Assembly (NCBI GenBank): GCA_963768165.1
Contig: CAVYHJ010000001.1
Coordinates: forward strand, 277,301 to 341,300
From: CAVYHJ01 sp963768165 [NCBI: uncultured bacterium]
GTDB taxonomy: Bacteria > UBP4 > UBA4092
Length of the DNA stretch: 64,000 bases
Direction of reading: 5' to 3'
In this document: in pieces, positions 56,157-63,327 of the stretch
How positions within the stretch are numbered: position 1 is the first letter of the stretch
Layout of the letters: the number at the start of each line of letters is the position of its first letter
Program-made: the position numbers and the translations under genes
Notes under the pieces: generated by a model
Database searches by the model: none
The model's input: the letters and a program-made list of their open reading frames with translations, nothing else
Told to the model about the DNA's origin: nothing

Positions 56157-57451
56157 TAAACGTTCTCTATCTTTCCTATAATAGCGTGATGACCAGCGGG
56201 ATATTGCAATCCCAGGTTCTCACCCTACTCCAATTACTTTCTCAAAAATATCGTGACCAACTTTCTTTTACCCTGATTACCACGGAACACTGGACGGATT
56301 ATTCCAATCAAAAACTTAAAACAGATTTTCGGAAACAATTAAACAATTCGGGTATTCATGTTGTGATTCTGCCTAAATTTCTCCCGACACAACTCCATTA
56401 CTCGGACAAGAAGAATAACCTGCTCCATAAACTCCTTTCCCTAATGCTCTTTCTGGTGGATTTGAAAATAGTATCCTGGGTCAGTGTATGGCAGGTCTTG
56501 CGAAGGAATATTCATATCGTCCAAGCACGCAGTTATGTCCCCGGAATCATTGGAGCCCTATTAAAAAAACTCACACGTATTAAGCTGGTCTTTGATCCGC
56601 GCGGTTTGATTCCCGAAGAACTTCAACTGACTCAAGGGTGGTCTGCGGAGAATCCTTCTTTCAAAAGATGGAAAAGAATAGAAAAATGGTTGTTAAATAA
56701 TTCCGATGCCGTTATTGTATTGTCCCAACCCTTCGCCGACCATTACAAACAAATTGTTCCTGCTTTATCGCCTGTTATCGTGCCGTGTTGTGTGGATACC
56801 GAGCGATTTACCTATGACCGTAATAAACGCTTGGCGCTACGGGCGAAAAATAACTTTACCAATAAATTCATTGTCTTGTATGTCATGGGGCATTATGTCC
56901 CCTATCAGGATTTTGATTCGGCTTTGGATTTATTCCATAAAATCAGCCAGCAGATTCCCCCAGCTCATTTTCTTGTCTTGACTCCGGATATAGCTCAAGT
57001 CACCCAACGTTTAAAAGAAAGCGGAACGGCGCAAGACTGTTACAGTGTATCCAAAGTTCCCTTTGCAGAAGTCCCCGATTATATCACGATGGCAGATATC
57101 GGGTTACTGGCACGGGTTCCCTCCGTCATAAGCAAGGTCGCCTCCCCGGTGAAATTCGCGGAATATCTCGCTTGCGGGGTTCCGGTTTTAGCCCAACCGG
57201 ATATTGGAGACACGGAAAAAGCCCTTGCCACAAAAGACATCGGACAACTGATTAAGAATAACCAATTGACTCCTGAAAATATTACGTGGCTCAAGATCTT
57301 GCAAAACCCGACCGTGCGAGATGACATTGCCAATAAATGCCATTCCAAGGCCATCCAATCCTTCGCCTGGGAAAGTTATCTCGACAACTATCTCGCGTTA
57401 TATCAACAATTGGTTCCTCTTCCTTCCCAAATAACCTCAAGCCAACTTTGA
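56153..57451 (+). CDS. Glycosyltransferase (GT4-like, third of three)
   Basis: 432 residues from a GTG that overlaps the previous stop. A longer frame to 55904 is only an overlap artefact. GT-B layout: N-terminal N-V-L-Y-L-S-Y-N-S-V, a central L-V-F-D-P-R-G-L-I-P-E-E, and the C-terminal P-V-K-F-A-E-Y-L-A-C-G-V-P donor site. It resembles FgaB/WcaI-like enzymes. It is the last of the glycosyltransferase operon, and repeats and an insertion sequence follow. Confidence 0.88.
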   Translation: MINVLYLSYNSVMTSGILQSQVLTLLQLLSQKYRDQLSFTLITTEHWTDYSNQKLKTDFRKQLNNSGIHVVILPKFLPTQLHYSDKKNNLLHKLLSLMLFLVDLKIVSWVSVWQVLRRNIHIVQARSYVPGIIGALLKKLTRIKLVFDPRGLIPEELQLTQGWSAENPSFKRWKRIEKWLLNNSDAVIVLSQPFADHYKQIVPALSPVIVPCCVDTERFTYDRNKRLALRAKNNFTNKFIVLYVMGHYVPYQDFDSALDLFHKISQQIPPAHFLVLTPDIAQVTQRLKESGTAQDCYSVSKVPFAEVPDYITMADIGLLARVPSVISKVASPVKFAEYLACGVPVLAQPDIGDTEKALATKDIGQLIKNNQLTPENITWLKILQNPTVRDDIANKCHSKAIQSFAWESYLDNYLALYQQLVPLPSQITSSQL

Positions 57452-57633
57452 AAGAGGATTGCTTTTATAGGAGATAAAGCTTTTACCAAATGTAAAAGCT
57501 TTCCATCATTTCCATGAAATGTCAGGCGTGTCAAAACGCCACAAAGGGTGTAAATCTTCCCCACGCTGGATGTCTACCTAGCTCTTGGGACTGGAATTGA
57601 AAATAGCAATTCCAGTCCCAATCCAGTTTTAGA
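57452..57633. other. Intergenic region with structured repeats
   Basis: Between the glycosyltransferase stop and the interrupted small ORF. It carries the composite structured repeat in minus orientation (57476-57621) and no supported gene on its own. The same layout is seen at 31811-31941. Confidence 0.5.
57476..57621 (-). repeat. Composite structured repeat, copy Y
   Basis: On the minus strand, in order: hairpin B (57621-57585, TTGGGACTGGAATTG with its complement), a 47-nt spacer, a 36-nt block (57536-57501) matching copy X at 31 of 36 positions, and a perfect 11-bp hairpin (AAAGCTTTTAC/GTAAAAGCTTT, 57502-57476). The order and orientation match 31811-31941, but both hairpin stems have different bases and remain fully paired. 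Confidence 0.65.
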
Positions 57634-57778
57634 ATGGATTTCTTGGTAACTTTAATAAAAACTTGTCCTCGAAGTAATAAGTCTTGCCCGACATTTCTTG
57701 GAAATGGTAGAAACTGTGGACAGTATCCAGAGTTTCCAAAGGTGGCACGGACACCTTTGAAAATAATTGTCTGCAAGG

Positions 57779-59384
57779 GAGGCTGTCCCAAAATAGTCCT
57801 TGACAGAGGGGATATAATAGAAAGAGAAAGTAAGAGATTGAAAGAAGCGAGGAGAGACGATGTCATTTAAGAAGTATGACCAGGATCAAATGGAATTACT
57901 ACCGCGCTCGGTGCACGACTATTTGCCGGAGGGGCATTTGGCAAAAGTGGTGAATGCGGTGGTGGAGCGGTTGGATATAAGCCAGATACGGGAGCGCTAT
58001 TCGGAGAGCGGGTGTTCGGCGTATGAACCGGGGATGATGGTGAAGGTCTTATTTTATGGATATGCCTGCGGGGAGAGGAGTTCCCGGAAGATGGGGAGCC
58101 GCTTGGAGAGTGATCTGGCGTATATGTATTTAGCGGGGCATCAGGTGCCGGATTTTCGGACGATCAACCGGTTTCGCCAAGACCACCTGGATTTGTTAAA
58201 GGAACTGTTTGGTCAGATTGTTCGGTTGTGCCTGGAGATGGGCATGGTTCAGGTGGGAAGGATTGCTCTGGACGGGAGTAAATTCAAAGCGAATGCCTCG
58301 GAGCGGCGGATGAAACGCAAAGAGGATGTGGAACGGGAGATCGAGCGGATATTGCAGGAATCCCACGAGGTGGATGAGCAAGAGGACCGGGAGTATGGAG
58401 ACCGTAGTCCCTATGAAGGATTACCGGAGGTCAAGGATGGGAAAGAACTTCTGCAGCGGTTGGAGGAAGCCCAACAGAGATTGGAAAAGGAAGGAAGGAA
58501 GCAGATTAATTTAACCGATGGGGATGCCACGACCATGTTTCATCAGAACCGCTATCCACTCACCTCGTATAACGGACAGATTGCGGTAGAGGCAGAGAAG
58601 GGATTGATTGTGGCGGCGACGGTGTCCACGAAACCAACCGATCAACCGGCGGTGGTGGAACTGCTTGAACAGATGGAAGAACATCTGGGAGAGAAGCCCC
58701 GGGAGGTGTTGGCGGACAGCGGGTTTTCTTCCTATGCGAATCTGACGTATTTGGAGCAGAAAGGGATTACCGGATATATTCCCGATCCCAAGCAACAGAG
58801 TCTCGAGCGCGGGACTTCCAAACACCCGGAGTTTTCAAAAAGTCACTTTCGTTATGAAGAAAAAGCGGATCAATACATATGTCCGGAAGGACAACCCTTG
58901 CCCTATCTGAGACGGCAACAAGATGACTTGGGGGTGTGGTGCAAAGTCTACCAGGGGAGCCGGTGTTCCGGTTGCTCTCGGAAGTCGGAGTGCACTCGTT
59001 CCAAAGCCCGGTGGGTCACACGGCATCCCCAGGAAGAAGCGTTGGAAAGAATGCGGCGCCGCTTACAAACCCCGGAAGGGAAACGAATTTATGCCCAACG
59101 GCAAACCCTGGTCGAACCAGTCTTTGGACATCTGAAACACAACCTGCGCTACCGTGATGTGCTGTTACGCGGGAAAGTCAAAGTGACCGGGGAATTCTTC
59201 TTGATGTGTATCGGGCATAATCTGAAAAAGATCGCCACGTTCTTTATCCTTCCTCCAAAACACCCTCGAAATTCTACCTATCTGCTTGTGGCAGCATAAT
59301 CTCAGGACCTTTTTCTTTCGCAGGAACCCTTCCCTATCAAACTCTTTATAACTCCATTGTAAAAATCTATTTTGGGACAGCCTC
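57779..59384 (+). mobile_element. IS1182-family insertion sequence, complete
   Basis: The 18-bp perfect terminal inverted repeats GAGGCTGTCCCAAAATAG (57779-57796) and its complement (59367-59384) bound a 1606-bp element. A 5-bp target duplication CAAGG flanks it (57774-57778 and 59385-59389). A single transposase gene fills it. Its base composition is clearly richer in GC than neighbouring genes, which fits recent arrival. Confidence 0.92.
57860..59299 (+). CDS. IS1182-family transposase
   Basis: 479 residues. An N-terminal DUF772-type domain (A-Y-E-P-G-M-M-V-K-V-L-F-Y-G-Y) precedes a DDE domain with Asp in R-I-A-L-D-G-S-K-F, Asp in V-L-A-D-S-G-F-S-S, and Glu in L-V-E-P-V-F-G-H-L-K. A cysteine cluster (C-P-E-G ... 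C-S-G-C-S-R-K-S-E-C) lies between the last two acidic residues. Intact, so probably active. GGAG lies 6 nt before the ATG. Confidence 0.95.
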   Translation: MSFKKYDQDQMELLPRSVHDYLPEGHLAKVVNAVVERLDISQIRERYSESGCSAYEPGMMVKVLFYGYACGERSSRKMGSRLESDLAYMYLAGHQVPDFRTINRFRQDHLDLLKELFGQIVRLCLEMGMVQVGRIALDGSKFKANASERRMKRKEDVEREIERILQESHEVDEQEDREYGDRSPYEGLPEVKDGKELLQRLEEAQQRLEKEGRKQINLTDGDATTMFHQNRYPLTSYNGQIAVEAEKGLIVAATVSTKPTDQPAVVELLEQMEEHLGEKPREVLADSGFSSYANLTYLEQKGITGYIPDPKQQSLERGTSKHPEFSKSHFRYEEKADQYICPEGQPLPYLRRQQDDLGVWCKVYQGSRCSGCSRKSECTRSKARWVTRHPQEEALERMRRRLQTPEGKRIYAQRQTLVEPVFGHLKHNLRYRDVLLRGKVKVTGEFFLMCIGHNLKKIATFFILPPKHPRNSTYLLVAA

Positions 59385-59511
59385 CAAGGATGACAATTTT
59401 ATCTCCTTTAATAGAATAGCTGGTGGATTTCAGCCAATTGGAATATTTCGCCATTTGGCGAAATATTATTGGTTGATTGATTTTATTGAGGATAAAAAAC
59501 CTTTAACAAAT

Positions 59512-60714
59512 GAGACCTCTGAAAAAGTATTGTTTTTGTTTTACAAGAGTGATAAATAAAAAAAGAGAAGGTTGAGGAGGAGGAAAGAAGCGGTTGGGAG
59601 AGTCCAACGACCTTTGGAGGAGTCTCCAAAGAGGAGAATACACTGGTATTCTTGTCCTTTTCGGATTAAGGAGACACAACTCCCCTGCGTTTGACCATCC
59701 GGACCAGATTCTCGGCCATGACCGCCATCTCCAAGAATTGTTTCACTCGTTGTAATCCGCTGACCGTCATCTTGCGTACCCCGCGCCAGAGTTTGAGACA
59801 CCCGAAATACGATTCAATCAGATACCTTTTCTTCTTTTTCCAGCGCTCATTATGTCGTACATCTTCAGGTTTCTGGACTCGGGCATGGCGCTGATTCCGT
59901 AAAATCCCATCCACGATCCCATGGCGTCCCAACCACTCCCGATTCCGTTTCGCATCAAATCCCCGGTCCGCCAGCACGATCCCTTCCTCTCCGGTCAATA
60001 CTTGCGGCAGTAAAAATACATCATGAATATTCGCAGGCACGACTAACGGTCGTCCCCCCAACGTCGTCTTGGGATCATAGCGTAAACACACATTATATCC
60101 ATGCACGATCTTCAAGGGTCCTCGTTTCCCGGTTCCTGCTTCCGGTTCTAAGGGTTTCCCTTCTGGATCTGTGGCCTCTTTCTTATGATGACTTTCCACG
60201 AGGGTCGCATCCACAATCACCACACTCCCTTTCTTTAAGGACACCTTCTGCCGTCCTAACTGTTCTTCAAACCAGCCCCACAACTCGTTCTCCACTCCCG
60301 CCTGGCGAATTCTCTCCCGAAACTTCACCAGCGTCGTATCATCCGGCACTTCCTCCCCAAAAGCAATCCCCACAAACTCCCGAAAGGACAACCGATCCGT
60401 AACCTCTTCAACTACCCGCACATCTGACAGATTATAAATCCTTTCCAACAACCATATCCGAAATAATACCTCCGGCGCATACCCCGGACGTCCCTGATCC
60501 TTCGAATACATTCCTTCCAACCGTTGATGCAGTCCCTTCCAATCCAGCATCCCTTTCAGTTTCTCCAAAAACTTCCCGGTCTTCGTATCCAACTCCATCC
60601 ATCCTTGCAGTAAGTGTCCTTGTCCTTTTTCTTCCCCGATCATGTGTCTCTCCTTTTAGGTTTTCCTTCCCATACTCTCAATCCCAACAAAAGGTAGACT
60701 TTTTCAGAGGTCTC
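59512..60714 (-). mobile_element. IS5-family insertion sequence, complete
   Basis: The 17-bp terminal repeats GAGACCTCTGAAAAAGT (59512-59528) and its complement (60698-60714) bound a 1203-bp element. AAAT flanks both sides (59508-59511 and 60715-60718). The exact duplication length, 4 or up to 6 bp (CAAATG), is ambiguous. It lies 127 bp from the IS1182 element, and the two differ in family, so they do not form a composite transposon. Confidence 0.9.
59666..60643 (-). CDS. IS5-family transposase
   Basis: 325 residues. DUF772-type N-terminal domain (G-Y-A-P-E-V-L-F-R-I-W-L-L-E-R) and DDE residues in V-I-V-D-A-T-L-V, I-V-L-A-D-R-G-F-D, and Y-L-I-E-S-Y-F-G-C-L-K. Complete, without frameshift. 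It reads opposite to the IS1182 transposase. Confidence 0.94.
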   Translation of the reverse strand: MIGEEKGQGHLLQGWMELDTKTGKFLEKLKGMLDWKGLHQRLEGMYSKDQGRPGYAPEVLFRIWLLERIYNLSDVRVVEEVTDRLSFREFVGIAFGEEVPDDTTLVKFRERIRQAGVENELWGWFEEQLGRQKVSLKKGSVVIVDATLVESHHKKEATDPEGKPLEPEAGTGKRGPLKIVHGYNVCLRYDPKTTLGGRPLVVPANIHDVFLLPQVLTGEEGIVLADRGFDAKRNREWLGRHGIVDGILRNQRHARVQKPEDVRHNERWKKKKRYLIESYFGCLKLWRGVRKMTVSGLQRVKQFLEMAVMAENLVRMVKRRGVVSP

Positions 60715-60766
60715 AAATGTAAAAAAAGGTAATGTCTTAATTTGAATTTTTACATATTCCTATCTT

Positions 60767-60901
60767 ATGCAAAGGTGTCTCACCAAGCATAGATTCCTCG
60801 GTCGGAGACCTTCGGATAAGAAGAACGGAAAGAAAAAAGAAGTGGATGCCATCCGTCTTCGCCCGCATCCCTACGAATTCTATATGTATTACGATATTTA
60901 A
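60767..60901 (+). CDS. Possible 44-residue ORF before a terminator
   Basis: A short frame M-Q-R-C-L-T-K-H-R-F-L-G ending P-Y-E-F-Y-M-Y-Y-D-I. It lies between the IS5 element and a rho-independent terminator on the same strand (60929-60963). No Shine-Dalgarno was seen. It could be the tail of a gene damaged by the insertion sequences. Support is mainly positional. Confidence 0.25.
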   Translation: MQRCLTKHRFLGRRPSDKKNGKKKEVDAIRLRPHPYEFYMYYDI

Positions 60902-60928
60902 TCGTTTTACAATTTGTCCTGAATAGAA

Positions 60929-60963
60929 TGCGTCCCGATTCTCATGTCGGGATGCATTTTTTT
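60929..60963 (+). terminator. Rho-independent terminator (plus strand)
   Basis: TGCGTCCCGA (60929-60938) pairs with TCGGGATGCA (60947-60956), with one G-T pair and an 8-nt loop, and seven T follow. It ends whatever plus-strand transcript crosses the small ORF at 60767-60901. Confidence 0.8.
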
Positions 60964-60993
60964 CTATTCAGGGAAATGACATTCCCTCCTTCC

Positions 60994-61042
60994 CGTCATT
61001 CCTGCTTTTTCTTACGTCATCCATACCTTCGCAGGAATGACG
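60994..61042. repeat. Hairpin with CGTCATTCCTGC arms
   Basis: CGTCATTCCTGC (60994-61005) and GCAGGAATGACG (61031-61042) form a perfect 12-bp stem. It belongs to a type of dispersed repeat found in many genomes. It lies between the two terminators that separate the IS region from the ParB gene. Confidence 0.75.
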
Positions 61043-61053
61043 TAAGAGAGAAG

Positions 61054-61084
61054 AAAAAAGGGGCGGGTCAGAGACCCGCCCCTT
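61054..61084 (-). terminator. Rho-independent terminator of the ParB gene
   Basis: On the minus strand, GGGGCGGGTC and GACCCGCCCC form a 10-bp GC-rich stem with a short loop, followed by six T (61059-61054). It lies just after the ParB stop. Confidence 0.88.
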
Positions 61085-61090
61085 CAAGAA

Positions 61091-61951
61091 TTATTGGTTT
61101 TGGAGAGACATCCCTGTTCTCTGCAACATAATGTCCTGAATATGACTGTCAAACTTTTGCAGCCATTGTTGAATCTCCTGGGACATGGTCATCATTCCCA
61201 ACACTTGATCTTCTGGAATTTCAGTAAAGTTCATTGTGCGGTTTTCTATCAACCGGAGGGATTCATAAAATCCTGCCATCTGCCAAAACACCTGTTGAAA
61301 ATCGTGGGATGTCCAAGTCAAATCAATCGGCGGTTGGGGTAAACCAAGTACCCTCTTCTTCTTTTTGCGAGATGATTCCACAGCCGGTTTGCGTGCCGCT
61401 TGTTCCGACAGTGCCGTCCGATAATACATCTCACCAGCCTCAACCTGTTTCTTTAAATCATCATCTAAGCCTTGTAATTGTAGGAATTTATAGATTTCTT
61501 TTGGATGTCTTTTAAAGATTCTACCAGCCTCCTCATAGAATAATTCGCCATCGGGCGAAATACTCTTTTCTTCTGTTTTAGGTCCCATCTTGATGAGACC
61601 ATACTTTTGTTCCCACAAGCATTTTCGTTGGACGAGCAATTCGCACATCTCGATGGCGTTAAAGTCCTTGCGTTTCAGGTTTTCCTCCATCGAAATATCG
61701 AATTGTTCCAAGGTATCTTTGGGTTGGAGAACGGTGATGGGAACTTCCGTCCAACCTAACGCCTCCGCCGTTTTCAATCTCCGAAACCCGGCAATCAATT
61801 CATACGGCGGTTGGGCACTTGCGCCCAAGTCCCTGACGACAATGGGATGAATCATCCCATAGGTTTGCAGAGTTTGTTTCAACTCCTCCTGATTCCCCGG
61901 ATCAATCCGGTGACTGGTCGAGACCGAAATCTCGCTAATCTTTGCTTTCAT
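61091..61951 (-). CDS. ParB-like partition/nuclease-domain protein
   Basis: 286 residues from the ATG at 61951, with AAAGGAGGAAAGG upstream. The ParB N-terminal domain has I-S-E-I-S-V-S, I-H-P-I-V-V-R, and the CTP-binding patch Y-E-L-I-A-G-F-R-R and E-E-N-L-K-R-K-D-F-N-A-I-E near residue 90. A helix-turn-helix region follows (A-G-R-I-F-K-R-H-P-K-E-I-Y). It is probably a chromosome- or plasmid-segregation-like or mobile-element regulator. No ParA is adjacent. The right-hand copy at 63328 is identical where compared. Confidence 0.85.
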   Translation of the reverse strand: MKAKISEISVSTSHRIDPGNQEELKQTLQTYGMIHPIVVRDLGASAQPPYELIAGFRRLKTAEALGWTEVPITVLQPKDTLEQFDISMEENLKRKDFNAIEMCELLVQRKCLWEQKYGLIKMGPKTEEKSISPDGELFYEEAGRIFKRHPKEIYKFLQLQGLDDDLKKQVEAGEMYYRTALSEQAARKPAVESSRKKKKRVLGLPQPPIDLTWTSHDFQQVFWQMAGFYESLRLIENRTMNFTEIPEDQVLGMMTMSQEIQQWLQKFDSHIQDIMLQRTGMSLQNQ

Positions 61952-62058
61952 AAACCTTTCCTCCTTTAGGATAGTTTGTAAGGAAAAGTTTATGGCTCTT
62001 TTTCCAATCCCACTGTCCACTCCATCATGGAAATGGTAAGCACTCAACTTGGTTCGCT

Positions 62059-62097
62059 CTTGTAAGCGGAATTGAAAATAACAATTCCGCTTACAAG
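62059..62097. repeat. Covarying hairpin, family B copy near ParB
   Basis: CTTGTAAGCGGAATTG and CAATTCCGCTTACAAG form a perfect 16-bp stem around AAAATAA. It lies between the small membrane protein and ParB genes. Its mirror copy is at 63182-63220. The bases next to it on the ParB side share GTTCGCTC with copy X at 31.8 kb. Confidence 0.85.
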
Positions 62098-62122
62098 ACG
62101 AAAGAAAAAGAAGAAATTGGGG

Positions 62123-62449
62123 TTATTTTAGGGGGTTGCGACCTTGGGCAAAATAGTATAATGGAGCCAATCCGGCAACCAACATGGCTAACCAAAACAC
62201 CCGTTGAGAATTCTCTTTAAAGGTTCGTTTGGAAAAATCGGCATACATCCAGATGGAAAGAACGATATGAAGACCAAAGACAATACCATAAATGAATATA
62301 AAAGAAAGGATATTTTCGGTGAGAAAGGTTGTGTCATAGGGCGGAAAAAAAGCATTAAAAAAATCAACCACGAGTTTCACAATGTAATAAATAGCGAATA
62401 GGGTATAGAGTGCAATCAGGATATCCACTATCCAGCGTAACACTTTCAT
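62123..62449 (-). CDS. Small three-helix membrane protein (left arm)
   Basis: 108 residues with hydrophobic segments I-V-D-I-L-I-A-L-Y-T-L-F-A-I-Y-Y near residue 7, I-L-S-F-I-F-I-Y-G-I-V-F-G near 48, and V-F-W-L-A-M-L-V-A-G-L-A near 84, ending Y-Y-F-A-Q-G-R-N-P-L-K. Not recognised. It follows the acetyltransferase fragment by 39 nt and precedes ParB. The right-arm copy at 62822 is frameshifted. Confidence 0.7.
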   Translation of the reverse strand: MKVLRWIVDILIALYTLFAIYYIVKLVVDFFNAFFPPYDTTFLTENILSFIFIYGIVFGLHIVLSIWMYADFSKRTFKENSQRVFWLAMLVAGLAPLYYFAQGRNPLK

Positions 62450-62488
62450 GATAGCTCTATCTTAACAGAAAAAAACGACTGGCAATTA

Positions 62489-62638
62489 TTAAACCGCGGC
62501 AGGTTGGGCTTTTTTTAAATCGTAGGCCATAATGACGAAATCGTGAGGTTTTCCTTCGACATCAATCACATGTTGTTCAATACGGGCGATTTGCGAGAAT
62601 CCGACATGTTCAAAGGCACGGATGGCGGTTTCTTGATT
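62489..62638 (-). CDS. GNAT acetyltransferase, C-terminal fragment (left arm)
   Basis: 50 codons: N-Q-E-T-A-I-R-A-F-E-H-V-G-F, a polar stretch, D-V-E-G-K-P-H-D-F-V-I-M-A-Y-D-L, then a short tail. This is the standard end of RimJ/RimL-like N-acetyltransferases. The gene is cut at the palindrome centre, so its N-terminal two thirds are missing. This truncation is a strong sign that the palindrome joint is not an ancestral gene order. Confidence 0.75.
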   Translation of the reverse strand, partial: NQETAIRAFEHVGFSQIARIEQHVIDVEGKPHDFVIMAYDLKKAQPAAV

Positions 62639-62779
62639 CCGCCATCTGTGCCTTTGAACATGTCGGATTCTCGCAAATCGCCCGTATTGAACAACATGTG
62701 ATTGATGTCGAAGGAAAACCTCACGATTTCGTCATTATGGCCTACGATTTAAAAAAAGCCCCAACCTGCCGCGGTTTAA
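62639..62779 (+). pseudogene. GNAT fragment, right-arm copy with frameshift
   Basis: The mirror of 62489-62638. An extra C (four for three) before A-A-C-C-T-G shifts the frame, so the ending becomes K-K-A-P-T-C-R-G-L. Other positions match the left arm apart from one base in the stem. Confidence 0.75.
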
Positions 62780-62821
62780 TAATTGCCAGTCGTTTTTTTC
62801 TGTTAAGCATAGAGTGTTATC

Positions 62822-63156
62822 ATGAAAGTGTTACACTGGATAGTGGATATCCTGATTGCACTCTATACCCTATTCGCTATTTATTACATTGTGAAACTCG
62901 TGGTTGATTTTTTTTTTAATGCTTTTTTTTCGCCCTATGACACAACCTTTCTCACTGAAAATATCCTTTCTTTTATATTCATTTATGGTATTGTCTTTGG
63001 TCTTCATATCGTTATTTCCATCTGGATGTATGCCGATTTTTCCAAAACGAACCTTTAAAGAAAAGAATTCTCAACAGGGTCACTTGGTTAGCCATGTTGG
63101 TAGCCGGATTGGCTCCATTATACTATTTTGCCCAAGGTCGCAACCCCCTAAAATAA
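62822..63156 (+). pseudogene. Small membrane protein, right-arm copy with frameshift
   Basis: The mirror of 62123-62449. It begins M-K-V-L-H-W-I-V-D, and His replaces Arg. The T-tract near 62908-62917 has ten T for seven, which adds one Phe. An extra A near 63045 then breaks the frame, giving F-S-K-T-N-L-stop. More changes follow near 63060-63085. The left-arm copy is intact. Confidence 0.8.
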
Positions 63157-63327
63157 CCCCAATTTCTTCTTTTTCTTTTGTCTTGTAAGCGGAATTGTTA
63201 TTTTCAATTCCGCTTACAAGAGCGAACCAAGTTGAGTGCTTACCATTTCCATGATGGAGTGGACAGTGGGATTGGAAAAAGAGCCATAAACTTTTCCTTA
63301 CAAACTATCCTAAAGGAGGAAAGGTTT

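Larger units (their letters stand above)
57634..60745 (+). pseudogene. Small ORF interrupted by two insertion sequences
   Basis: If both insertion sequences and one copy of each target duplication are removed, 57634-57778, 59390-59511 and 60719-60745 join into one 97-codon frame. It starts M-D-F-L-V-T-L-I-K, passes I-F-R-H-L-A-K-Y-Y-W-L-I-D-F, and ends V-K-K-G-N-V-L-I-stop. The frame is maintained through both junctions. It shares the I-F-R-H-L-A-K-x-Y motif with the possible ORF at 31851-32061. The family is not recognised, and it may be a dying gene rather than a chance frame. Confidence 0.35.

Noticed and set aside
59440-59472. A perfect hairpin AATATTTCGCC/GGCGAAATATT as a separate RNA element
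   Set aside because: The bases also encode I-F-R-H-L-A-K-Y in the interrupted frame, and the related site at 31.97 kb pairs poorly, so coding explains it at least as well.
57779-60714. A composite transposon made of the two insertion sequences
   Set aside because: The ISs are of different families with different ends and separate target duplications, and only 127 bp lies between them.
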